Source: a virus. From it: a DNA stretch of 64,000 bases. Shown here one piece after another: positions 1-9,400 of this stretch. How positions within the stretch are numbered: the stretch's first letter is position 1; each line of letters starts with the position of its first letter. The stretch lies in IMG/VR virus record IMGVR_UViG_3300029983_000007, positions 124,001-188,000 of that record. The stretch is one strand, 5' to 3'. The position numbers and the translations under genes are program-made. The notes beneath the pieces were generated by a model. That model did no database searches. It was not told the DNA's origin and saw only the letters and a program-made list of their open reading frames with translations.

Positions 1-1775
1 ATTGTCATAACTTTATACCCTTGCGTATTAAGCCAATCAACTAAAATTTGCCATCCTTTATTACTATCTTTACAAGGATAATGCCAATGTTTAGAGTTCG
101 CAGTTGAGAATTGCCCAATACAAATATATTTTTCTTTAATTGGTCTAACGCCTTCAGGAATTTCAATCTTTGGTATTATTTCTTCATATTCTAATCCAAG
201 AATATCACTTGCTGTTTTTTGTAATGGTATGGTTTTATAATCAATCGGATTTTTATTACTATCAAATGGTGAATACCATCCAATTTTATATTTAGCATAT
301 AAATTTTCTGTGTTTGCTTTTCCTGGATCAACAAATGTTATTTCTGGGTATTGTTTTATAAACCAACTATTCCAAAATGTTGAGCACTGAATATTACAAT
401 TATGTTTTTTTCTAAATTCTTCTACATATGGAAACCATGCTAATGTATCTCCAATTGATTTACTTTCTATTGTTATTAAAACATTTCTATTTGTTAAATC
501 AAAATCATGTGTAATTAATTCGTTATTATGAAATATATTAATTTTATACTCCTTATAACATTCATTATTTGTACGACACCAATTATTGTTATTTAATGTT
601 TTTTTGTATATAATTTCTTTTGTATTTTTATCTATTATTTCAACATCAAACTCAGATTTTACATCTCCAAGAATTTCTACATTTGCACCGTTAATAAAAC
701 TAATATTATAATCATATTGTGGTTCTATTAATTTTTGAATTGTTTTATTAAGATTAAGTGTGTCATTATATTCTGTTGTTAATCTTGATTCAAATGTTAC
801 ATTATTATCTATTCTTTTAATATTAAAATTATCCAAAATTCTTTTAGAATCTTTATCAACATTCATTGTTAAATATTTAATATTTTTGCATGAATCATAA
901 GTATCTAAATATGTATTAAGATTATTTAAATAAATAGGCATATTATATGATGTTGCTTCTTTAACAGCTAACGGGTTCAACTCTAATATAGAAGAATGAA
1001 TTAACAAATCAGATGCTTGGTAAAATGTATCAACGTCACTTCTTTCTCCATGTATTATACAATTAATTGGTTTATTATTTAACAAAGGTTTCCAATAATC
1101 TTCAAAATTTTCTGCTTGATTACCAACAAAGTGAAATTGTATTTTATAGTCTTTTAATTTTTCAGCTATTTCAAATACATATCCTTGATTTTTTCCTTTT
1201 GTGAATAACCCAACATTTAAAACATGAAAATACTCAGAATCAAATTTTAATTCGTCAATAGCTAATCCTTTATTTGCTATTAATTTTTCAGATGGATATT
1301 CAATAATAGAAGATGGAATATTGAATTTGTTATATTGTAGTTGTGAATATTTTGATACAAATAAAAATTTATCTGGGAAATATTTTTTTTTGCTAATATC
1401 AAAAGTTGAAGTATGAGTAGTTTCTATTATTTTATATGGTCTGTCATTTCTATATAACCAATTTATATGCTCATTTCTCATTCCAAAAATAAATATTTCT
1501 GGTATTTCTTCCATATGAATAATATCAGGATTGATATTATTAATTATATCTTCAAACAAATCACGCTTTGTTTCATTTTCATTATCTCCAAGCGAAATGA
1601 ATTTATCTCCTAATAACTCAATAAGTCTATTCCTCTGCACAACAAAACTCCAAGAAATTTGTCTATATTCAATAAGATATACATCATTTGTTTTTATTAA
1701 ATATTCTACTCTTTTAAGAGCTACCATCGGAAGTCCTCCTGTAGATCCGTGAGGAATTATTATAAGTATTTTCAT
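1..1775 (-). CDS. Heptosyltransferase-like glycosyltransferase, 3' end off window
   Basis: The reading frame opens at an ATG at 1775 and runs without a stop off the left edge, so about 591 residues are visible and the C-terminus is missing. The first half looks like a GT-B glycosyltransferase: MKILIIIPHGSTGG start, then LNVGLFTKGKNQGY near residue 200 and a donor-site-like HSSILELNPLAVKEA segment. The second half (from about residue 430) has IESKSIGDTLAWFPYVEEF, then CSTFWN, YKIGWY and PLQKTASDILGLEY. This order matches the autotransporter O-heptosyltransferase family (Aah/TibC). The substrate in a phage is unknown; it could glycosylate a virion or host surface protein. Separated from the next gene by a terminator hairpin. 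The family call is fairly firm, the sugar is not. Confidence 0.72.
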   Translation of the reverse strand, partial: MKILIIIPHGSTGGLPMVALKRVEYLIKTNDVYLIEYRQISWSFVVQRNRLIELLGDKFISLGDNENETKRDLFEDIINNINPDIIHMEEIPEIFIFGMRNEHINWLYRNDRPYKIIETTHTSTFDISKKKYFPDKFLFVSKYSQLQYNKFNIPSSIIEYPSEKLIANKGLAIDELKFDSEYFHVLNVGLFTKGKNQGYVFEIAEKLKDYKIQFHFVGNQAENFEDYWKPLLNNKPINCIIHGERSDVDTFYQASDLLIHSSILELNPLAVKEATSYNMPIYLNNLNTYLDTYDSCKNIKYLTMNVDKDSKRILDNFNIKRIDNNVTFESRLTTEYNDTLNLNKTIQKLIEPQYDYNISFINGANVEILGDVKSEFDVEIIDKNTKEIIYKKTLNNNNWCRTNNECYKEYKINIFHNNELITHDFDLTNRNVLITIESKSIGDTLAWFPYVEEFRKKHNCNIQCSTFWNSWFIKQYPEITFVDPGKANTENLYAKYKIGWYSPFDSNKNPIDYKTIPLQKTASDILGLEYEEIIPKIEIPEGVRPIKEKYICIGQFSTANSKHWHYPCKDSNKGWQILVDWLNTQGYKVMT

Positions 1776-1834
1776 TGTACATTATTTATTTTTAATTTTT
1801 ATTCTAACTTTTATGATAAGTTTATAATTTTAAT

Positions 1835-1872
1835 AAAAAAAGCATCATTGACAAATCAATGATGCTTTTTTT
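1835..1872 (-). terminator. Terminator hairpin after NAD synthetase
   Basis: A perfect 17-bp stem with a 4-base loop (core GCATCATTGA/TCAATGATGC) is flanked by A7 and T7, so it can terminate in either direction. It sits 15 bases past the NAD synthetase stop codon and upstream of the glycosyltransferase start. Confidence 0.85.
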
Positions 1873-1886
1873 AAAAATTTAATATA

Positions 1887-3653
1887 TTAATCAATTGAAA
1901 CGTTATTAACAGGCTTGTATTTGTTAATTAATGTTTCTCTATTACTAAATCCTCTGCTTCTTGGACTCATGATAACAATAGGAGAACTTTGAGCAGCTTT
2001 ATAAACTGAAATTTTCATTTTACTAACAGCAAAATTTACTTGCTCATTCCATTGTTTGATATCATATTTATAAACTTCCTCCATTTTAGGGAAATAGTCA
2101 ATATTTAATGAATGATTTTTATAATCTAAAATCAAATCATCTCGTGTTTTTCTATCTCTAATTAAAGATGCACATATTCCACTTTGCACCCAATAATCAA
2201 TAGGATCTTCATTTGCATCAGGTAATTCTGCTGCAGGTTTAAATTTACCATTATATAAATCAAAAGGTACAATCTCATCTTTATACAATTCTGTGTTTAT
2301 ATAATCTGACAATTCATACAATTCAACTTTTGTCAAATCACCAATAATAGCATGAACACCAATTGATCCAATATCATGAAATGAAGCCCAGCCAAGAACT
2401 ATTTCAGTGTGATTTCCAGTTGATACAATACCACTTTTAAATCTGTGAGTATCTTCTAATCCTAACACAGTTCTTAGTACAGCATGAATTGATGCTTTAC
2501 CTGTATCACTTAATTCAGGTGAATCACTCATATGAATTTTATCAACTTCTAATATTTCATTGACTGTTGATTGAATAGGTTGCCAGTATGTATTTGTTCC
2601 TAATTTTTCGTCTAATTGAGTTACATAATCTTTTGATTTAGTATTCAATGAAGATGGATTAGATATAAATATTGTATGTTCTTTACCCATAGCACGATAA
2701 ACTAATGCTGCTACAATAGATGAATCAAGTCCTCCTGACACATGAACTTGAGCATTTTCAATTCCTGATAATTTGAAAAATTCTTTTTGTTCAAATAGAA
2801 TTGCATCAGTAATTTCTTTATATTTACTATCATCGCTACCTACTATTGGTTCACTTTTTTTTAGTCTGAATGTTTCAGTTGTTTCTTTAAATTTAGGTAG
2901 TTCTTTAACTAATCTACCATAACTATTATAGACAAGAGAACCTCCATCGTAAATTATAATATTTTTAACAATATCTCCACAACCAACAGAATTTAATGAT
3001 ACTACTGGAACCATATTATTTTTTGCAATTTTAGAAAATAAATTTTTTCTGATTTTTTGCTTACCATAATAAAAATATGATTGATTAGGTATAATTAAAA
3101 TTTCTGCCCCCATATTAACCATTTCTTGTGGTATGTCTCTATGATGGTTCATAAACCAAGAATCTTCACAAATTGGTATTCCTATGATAGTTTTACCTGC
3201 ATTTGGTAAGTAAACTTCAAAAACTTTAGTTTCAGTTCCTTCTGTGAAATATTTTCTATCTTCATGATGATCTGTATCTGCTAACAATTGTTTATCATAG
3301 GTACGAATTCCATCTTTATCAATTACCGCTACTGAATTTTTCAATATAGGAAATCCATTTCTGTTATTACCATGTGATGAAACGAATCCAACAATAATAA
3401 TACCATGTAATCCTATTTCTTTTCTGAATTTTTGAATTTCTTTCAATTTTGTGATTTGATCACGAATGAAATCTTCTCTATCCCAAAGAGAACCACAACA
3501 ATAACCACTAATAGCAGTTTCTGGGAAAACTGATATATCTACAAAATTTTTACTATCTAATTTTAAACAATCCATAATTTTTTGGGTATTTCCAATTAAA
3601 TCACCAGTGACTGTATTAATCTGATGTAACGAAATATTTGCATTTTCAATCAT
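1887..3653 (-). CDS. nadE: Glutamine-dependent NAD+ synthetase
   Basis: 588 residues, full length for the two-domain enzyme that amidates deamido-NAD using glutamine and ATP. The N-terminal nitrilase-type glutaminase shows its catalytic triad in context: Glu in FPETAISGY, Lys in YDKQLLAD and Cys in IPICEDSW. The C-terminal synthetase has the ATP P-loop SGGLDSS near residue 306, then STGNHTE and PAAELPDANEDPIDYW. Own promoter at 3681-3712 and terminator at 1835-1872, so it is a single-gene unit. Phage NAD biosynthesis genes are known from other large phages and can offset NAD-depleting defence. An NAD-consuming ADP-ribosyltransferase lies at 16446, but a functional link is inference. Confidence 0.96.
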   Translation of the reverse strand: MIENANISLHQINTVTGDLIGNTQKIMDCLKLDSKNFVDISVFPETAISGYCCGSLWDREDFIRDQITKLKEIQKFRKEIGLHGIIIVGFVSSHGNNRNGFPILKNSVAVIDKDGIRTYDKQLLADTDHHEDRKYFTEGTETKVFEVYLPNAGKTIIGIPICEDSWFMNHHRDIPQEMVNMGAEILIIPNQSYFYYGKQKIRKNLFSKIAKNNMVPVVSLNSVGCGDIVKNIIIYDGGSLVYNSYGRLVKELPKFKETTETFRLKKSEPIVGSDDSKYKEITDAILFEQKEFFKLSGIENAQVHVSGGLDSSIVAALVYRAMGKEHTIFISNPSSLNTKSKDYVTQLDEKLGTNTYWQPIQSTVNEILEVDKIHMSDSPELSDTGKASIHAVLRTVLGLEDTHRFKSGIVSTGNHTEIVLGWASFHDIGSIGVHAIIGDLTKVELYELSDYINTELYKDEIVPFDLYNGKFKPAAELPDANEDPIDYWVQSGICASLIRDRKTRDDLILDYKNHSLNIDYFPKMEEVYKYDIKQWNEQVNFAVSKMKISVYKAAQSSPIVIMSPRSRGFSNRETLINKYKPVNNVSID

Positions 3654-3680
3654 AATATGTGAATGTTTTTAATTTTACTA

Positions 3681-3712
3681 CAAAAATACATATAATAATT
3701 GACATAAACAAA
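3681..3712 (-). promoter_or_regulatory. Bacteroidota-type promoter of nadE
   Basis: On the minus strand TTTG (3712-3709) is followed by exactly 20 bp and TATTTTTG (3688-3681), fitting the -33 TTTG / -7 TAnnTTTG consensus of Bacteroidota primary-sigma promoters. The start codon is 28 bases downstream of the -7 box. Confidence 0.65.
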
Positions 3713-3737
3713 AAATTCATAATATAATTATGAATTT
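3713..3737 (-). terminator. Hairpin between tail adhesin and nadE
   Basis: An 11-bp perfect stem (AAATTCATAAT/ATTATGAATTT) with a 3-base loop abuts the nadE -33 box. It may terminate transcripts of the tail genes arriving from the right, or act as an operator because of its position. It lacks a strong U-tract. Confidence 0.4.
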
Positions 3738-3794
3738 AATCGAGTAATTAAATATAGTTGTGAAATCTTTTATTATTTTTATTTAATGTGTTAT

Positions 3795-6428
3795 TTACAC
3801 TCTTATCAAACGAAGAGGACAACCAAAAGTTTTTAACACTGCAATAGTAGCATTCGTATTAGAATTATAATTTAAATCCATAGCACCACCATTTATAGAA
3901 GCAGTTTCAAAAATAGTCCAAATTAATGATCTGTTATTTAGTGCTTGATTATTAGATGCCCTATAGCCAGTGCCTAATGCACTAAAACCACTACTATTAT
4001 CAGCATTCGTATTTGGAGTTAACCAATAAGTTAGTCCTTCTTTCTTTAGTTTTCCACCTACAACACCAATTCCACCTAAATAAGTACTAAGAGTATTATA
4101 ATTAGCTATATCTGGAACTTTCCAACCCCAAGGAGTTGATGGATTAGCAGCATTATAGTAATCTATGTCCATTTGTAATAATTTAACAGCAAACCAATTA
4201 TATAATTTACCGTATACAGCTCCAATAGCAGCATCATTATTATAATAACACCACATAGCTGCTGCTTTAACTGCTGCATAAGTTTTCTGTTCTACTGTGC
4301 CTGTGGTTTGTGCATAAATAGCATCATACAATTCTTGGGAATTTGACCAACCAACTTCTTGGAGAGATATATTATCTATAGAACCTAAAAATCCACTGGT
4401 ACTATTTATACCTATACTAGTAGATGTAGAAGTAACGTATAGATATCCAGTATATATACCAATACTTGTCTTTAAACCAGTAGGACTACCAAATAAAAGT
4501 TGAACATTTCCACTAATTATATTCTTTATTTCGTATGAGTACTTATACCAAGTATTAATTTTAATTACCATGCCTTGATAGATATAAATTCCATTTGTTG
4601 CTGAATCAATATCTATAAATCCTGATGTATTCCAAGTAGCAATACCCCCATTTAATATCCAATTATTTAAGTTAGTATCAAATCCTCCATTAACAACTTT
4701 TTCAACACTTACATTAGGTTGAACATTATTAATCAAATTACCCCGTGGTGTACATGTCATCTCACAATTAGAAGATTGCCATTGTTGAGTACCAATCGTT
4801 ACATTAGGTATTTCAGGATATAAATTCTTAATAAAATTTGACTCTGCTAAAACTTGCGTAGATGTTAATGCTTGTGAACGTATAATATGAGCTGCTATAG
4901 AACCTTTAAATGGCGTTTGATTAGTAATAGCCGTCATCAAACAACTAAAATTAATAGAAGTTATAACTATTGGTAAAGTTTCAAATAATGTACCATTAAT
5001 ATAAATATCTAGTGTATTATCACCTTTAGCAACTATAGTAATTATTGTATTTTTACCTATTAGAAAATCAACCTTTTTTAATGTTGCTGTTACTTGGGAC
5101 AGTGTATTTCTTATCTTTAAAGTTCCTGATAAATTATCAAATCCAAACAAACTTCCACTACTACTATTGTCACTAGCATAAAAATTGGAAGTAGGTTCCC
5201 TTGATGTTGTAACATTAACTAAAGTAGTCATACTCCAAGCATCCGTAGCGGAAAAACTAATTATTGGATGAATTAAATAATTCTGAGATCCGCTAGGATT
5301 CTTAATATATGGATTTTCATTTGGAGCAATAGTTCCAAGATAAAATGGATATGAAGAACCCCCAACACTAGATAAATCTAAAGGATCACCTGATAATACT
5401 TCTTTAATTGATACATTATCGATACTTAAAGTAGTAGTTCCAACAGCCATTAACCATAATGTTATGCTTGTAGCTACAAAAACCTCTGAAAATATACCAT
5501 TAGTTTTTCTTTGCGTTCCTACTCCAGTACTCGAATTTAACAGAATAGCACCTAATACATAATTAGAAATTTCAAATACTAATTTATATTGTTTTCCAAC
5601 AGTTAATATAGTACTCTGAGTTATATTTATTCCTGATGCTACGTTTAAAAAATTAGCAGTTCCTCCACTAATAGTAATACCTGCTCCTTTACTCCAAACT
5701 GTATCAGTATCAAATCCACCGTTAACGACTTTTTCAACAGTATCTAAAACCTCTGTTCCTTGTGAAGTAATAGAGTAAAGTTTTTTAATATTATTTGATG
5801 TATTAGCAATACTCCCCCCAACACCAAGCCAACCCAGTTTAATAGAATCGTACATATTATTTAACTTACACATTTTAATGTAAGAAGTTGTATTAACTTC
5901 CAATAATTCCCTAACTGAAATATTTTTAAAACTTGCTGATAATCCTAAAGTTGTTGTACTTATAACAAACCCTATGTATAAAACAGTTGAAGTTGAAGTA
6001 AAAATCATTGACGTACTGGAACTTGAAAGTAAAGTGTTATTTACAATAAGATGACTTAATGAGGAGTTTAAAGAAATACGATAAACTGCACTTGTATCGC
6101 CATACAAAAAATCAAAAGATACCTTATACTTTTTTCCTACTTTAGTATTAAAGGCTTGATAGAAATAGCCATAATTATTTGAACCATTGGTAATTTTTAA
6201 ATAACTTGCATCTAAACTTAAAATTGAGGCGTTACCTGTAACCCACCCTTCTATACTACTTCCACCACCATTGGTTACTAACTCAGGTCCGAAATTAGTG
6301 TTATCCCCTAACACTCCACCATCCGCTACAACCCTATCTTTATAGGTATTAAATAGAGATAATGCAGAATTATAAAAATTCCACATTACTCTACCTGCCA
6401 TTGCTAGTTGTTCTCTAAATAAACTCAT
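3795..6428 (-). CDS. Tail fibre tip/adhesin with FISUMP and jelly-roll-like domains
   Basis: 877 residues. At least two internal copies of a carbohydrate-binding-like module begin VVNGGFDT and end SIDN(V/I)S(I/L)(K/Q)EV (about residues 230-345 and 575-690); a related segment lies near residues 50-175. A concanavalin/LamG-like stretch lies at about 360-540, followed by NVTIGTQQWQSSNCEMTC, which is the start of a FISUMP (Fibrobacter succinogenes major paralogous) domain. That domain resumes after a module insertion as AAMWCYYNNDAAIGAVYGKLYNWFAV-type sequence and ends GCPLRLIRV. Last gene of the tail block, 3 bases after the large fibre gene, so probably the receptor-binding tip. No signal peptide. 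The exact receptor is unknown. Confidence 0.75.
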   Translation of the reverse strand: MSLFREQLAMAGRVMWNFYNSALSLFNTYKDRVVADGGVLGDNTNFGPELVTNGGGSSIEGWVTGNASILSLDASYLKITNGSNNYGYFYQAFNTKVGKKYKVSFDFLYGDTSAVYRISLNSSLSHLIVNNTLLSSSSTSMIFTSTSTVLYIGFVISTTTLGLSASFKNISVRELLEVNTTSYIKMCKLNNMYDSIKLGWLGVGGSIANTSNNIKKLYSITSQGTEVLDTVEKVVNGGFDTDTVWSKGAGITISGGTANFLNVASGINITQSTILTVGKQYKLVFEISNYVLGAILLNSSTGVGTQRKTNGIFSEVFVATSITLWLMAVGTTTLSIDNVSIKEVLSGDPLDLSSVGGSSYPFYLGTIAPNENPYIKNPSGSQNYLIHPIISFSATDAWSMTTLVNVTTSREPTSNFYASDNSSSGSLFGFDNLSGTLKIRNTLSQVTATLKKVDFLIGKNTIITIVAKGDNTLDIYINGTLFETLPIVITSINFSCLMTAITNQTPFKGSIAAHIIRSQALTSTQVLAESNFIKNLYPEIPNVTIGTQQWQSSNCEMTCTPRGNLINNVQPNVSVEKVVNGGFDTNLNNWILNGGIATWNTSGFIDIDSATNGIYIYQGMVIKINTWYKYSYEIKNIISGNVQLLFGSPTGLKTSIGIYTGYLYVTSTSTSIGINSTSGFLGSIDNISLQEVGWSNSQELYDAIYAQTTGTVEQKTYAAVKAAAMWCYYNNDAAIGAVYGKLYNWFAVKLLQMDIDYYNAANPSTPWGWKVPDIANYNTLSTYLGGIGVVGGKLKKEGLTYWLTPNTNADNSSGFSALGTGYRASNNQALNNRSLIWTIFETASINGGAMDLNYNSNTNATIAVLKTFGCPLRLIRV

Positions 6429-6431
6429 AAA

Positions 6432-9400
6432 TTACATCCCCCACCATAAATAAATTTGTCCTGCACTACGTATCTCACATTGTAAATAATTAGTACTTAG
6501 TGGTACGTAGTCACTTTGTAATGCTCCATAAATCCAATTACTTGTATACCCACTAAATATAGAAGTTGCTAATGTTCCCCCTGTCATAATAACCTTAAAG
6601 GGTTTTTTGATAATTGGATTCATTATAGTAAGAGCTTGATTAGTTCCCATAGTAACAGAGAACTCCTCTCCTGTAGTCATATCTATATTGAATCCTGGTA
6701 GAGCTACTGTTGTTATCGGCTGATTATATAATCCAACTATATTTCCATTGGCATCTACTTTAAACAAAGTTACCCATGTACCACTTCCTTTGGTGGCATT
6801 AGCTACAGTACACTTTTCAAACAATACAGTACTCATTTGATTAGAGTGTCGTATGTCACCTATTGCATCACCTACAGCTGTAGTTATTGATTGGTATACA
6901 TAACGGAGAGCTAAGTCGCGATAATTTCCTAATGTATTATTATTTATCTCTATAATCCCAGTTGTATTTTTTTGAAATGACTGAGTAGAATCGGTCATAG
7001 ACAACTTCGAATATATAATAACATTACTAGAAGTATTTATATAAAAGGAGTTAATACCCGATGTAGGAGAAAAAAACATAGCGTTACCAGAACCATCAAA
7101 TGAAAACCACTTATTATATACACCAAACCCAAATCCATTGTAATTAATACTAAAAGGACTACCAACAGTGATTGAAGTTGCACTAATATAAGTAGCAATA
7201 ATACGCTCCTCTGAATTGATTATAATTTTTGCACCAATCATTGCAGCACTAAATGCCGTACCGACACCAGTAATATTTACCCCACTTGTTGAAACAGTTC
7301 CAGTATTAATCCAAGGTGTAGTATGATAAATTATACCACCATTTTGAGAGACATAAGGAGTTATATCTGAACTACCATCAGCTTTTAAAAATTGATTTGA
7401 TGTGCCTCCAGATTTTATAAATGAATTAGAAATTGTATTTCCACTGGCGTCCACCTTAAACAAGTTTACCCATGTACCATTACCTTTCTCCACATTAGCA
7501 ACAGTACACTTTTCAAACAATATAGTACTTGCTTGATTAGACTGTCGTATATCACCGATTGAATCACCTGTTGATGTGCCTATTGATTGATAGACATAAC
7601 GAAGAGCCAAGTCACGATAATTTCCAGAGGTTCCATTATCAATAGATAATACACCAGCCAACGACCTAGAAAAAGAAGTATCTAATTGATACCCATAAAA
7701 CAATCTACCCGTTGATATATAAGCCACTGAGTTACTAGTTATACTAAAACTATTTCCGTTATTATAGCTACTAATAGTAAAAGATCCATCAGCACTTAAC
7801 TTCAATATTCGATTGTACACCGAGAACATAATACCATTATAATTAACGCTAAAAGCTAAATTAACAGTAATAGAAGTTGCACTAACATAGTTTACAATAA
7901 TACGTTCCTCTGAATTAATTATAATTTTTGCTCCAACCATTCCAGAAGTAAAGGCTGTACCTACACCAGTAATATTTACCCCACTTGTTGAAACTGTTCC
8001 TATGTTAATCCAAGGAGTAGTGTGATAAATCACACCACCATTTTGAGAGACATAAGGAGTTATATCTGAACTACCATCAGCTTTTAAAAATTGATTTGAT
8101 GTGCCTCCAGTTTTTATAAATGAGCCAGAAGTTAAGTTATTATTTCCTAAATTTACATTAGATGTTGCTCCTGTATATGTAACATAATTATTTGTAATAT
8201 TTTGAGTTAATATAGTAATTAAATTATTTAAAAAAGTGTCTCCTGATATTCTATCAAATGTTTCTCCTGTTAATAAGTTATAATTTTGTGTCGAAACAGG
8301 CAAATCAATTGGATCAACAGTTTCAAATCTTGTTGTACCAGAATTCCAATATGCCAAATAATTATTTATAGGATTTTCTTCTCTAGTAGAAAGTGGTTGT
8401 TCAAATCCAACATCTCCAACTCTAGCAACTCCAAATTTATCAAAAACTAATCTTCCATTATTTACACCATCGTAATTAATTGCTTCAATTCCAGTATATT
8501 CATTATTAGACAATCCAACTGTAGCCCCACTTCTTAGAAGAATATAATCTTTTGTTGTATATATTTGTTCTGAGTGTGTTTCATATGTTGAGCCAGATTG
8601 GGTAATATTACCATCAATATGTAATGTTCCACCGTTATCAGTATACACAAAAGGATTTGAACCATTTGGTTGATATAGTTGATAGTGAGTATGTCCAGTA
8701 TTAGACTTAGAATTTAATTGAATTTGAACATTAAATGTTATACCTGTTAAATAACCAATATTTACTTTTTCTATATCAGTTACATATTTTTTATTTTCAG
8801 AATCATTTATATCAGCAGTAGTAGCATCTTCTCCATTGATTATTAATCCTTTATAATCATATGTTATTTTAGTCCTAGTTGAACCAGTTATTGAATTGTT
8901 TGATGATAAAAATCCAACATGTCCTGAATTATCATAATCTAAATTACTTAATGATGAGTGATTTGTTACTGGAGTAGATACGAATACAGACGAAAATGCA
9001 GATTCAATACTAGTAGATGCTGATGCATTTTTTTGTACTATGATTTTACCAATTAAAAAACAAATTGTACTAATAAAAATAGGAACGGTTGGAGGTTGAG
9101 ATGATTTTGCTTCAGATTCAGTAACACAATCAGATGAATTTAATAATATAATTATTTCATTGTCAACTGATGATAATTGTCTATACACCCAATTAACAAC
9201 ATAATGTGTATCAGCAACTTCATTTAAATTCGCTCCATTATCATAATATAAATTATTATATTGAGTCACTCCCGTAGTTGTCCAAGTACCACCTGAATGA
9301 TACCATAATGTACAATTATTTATTGAAGATGAAGAAAATGACAGTGAAGTTCTAACTACACCGTTCCATGCTTTACCACTATCAATATTTATAATTCTTT

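Noticed and set aside
1531-1752. Plus-strand frame of 73 codons and similar frames opposite long genes
   Set aside because: They lie antisense to clear coding sequence and read as low-complexity hydrophobic shadows of it.
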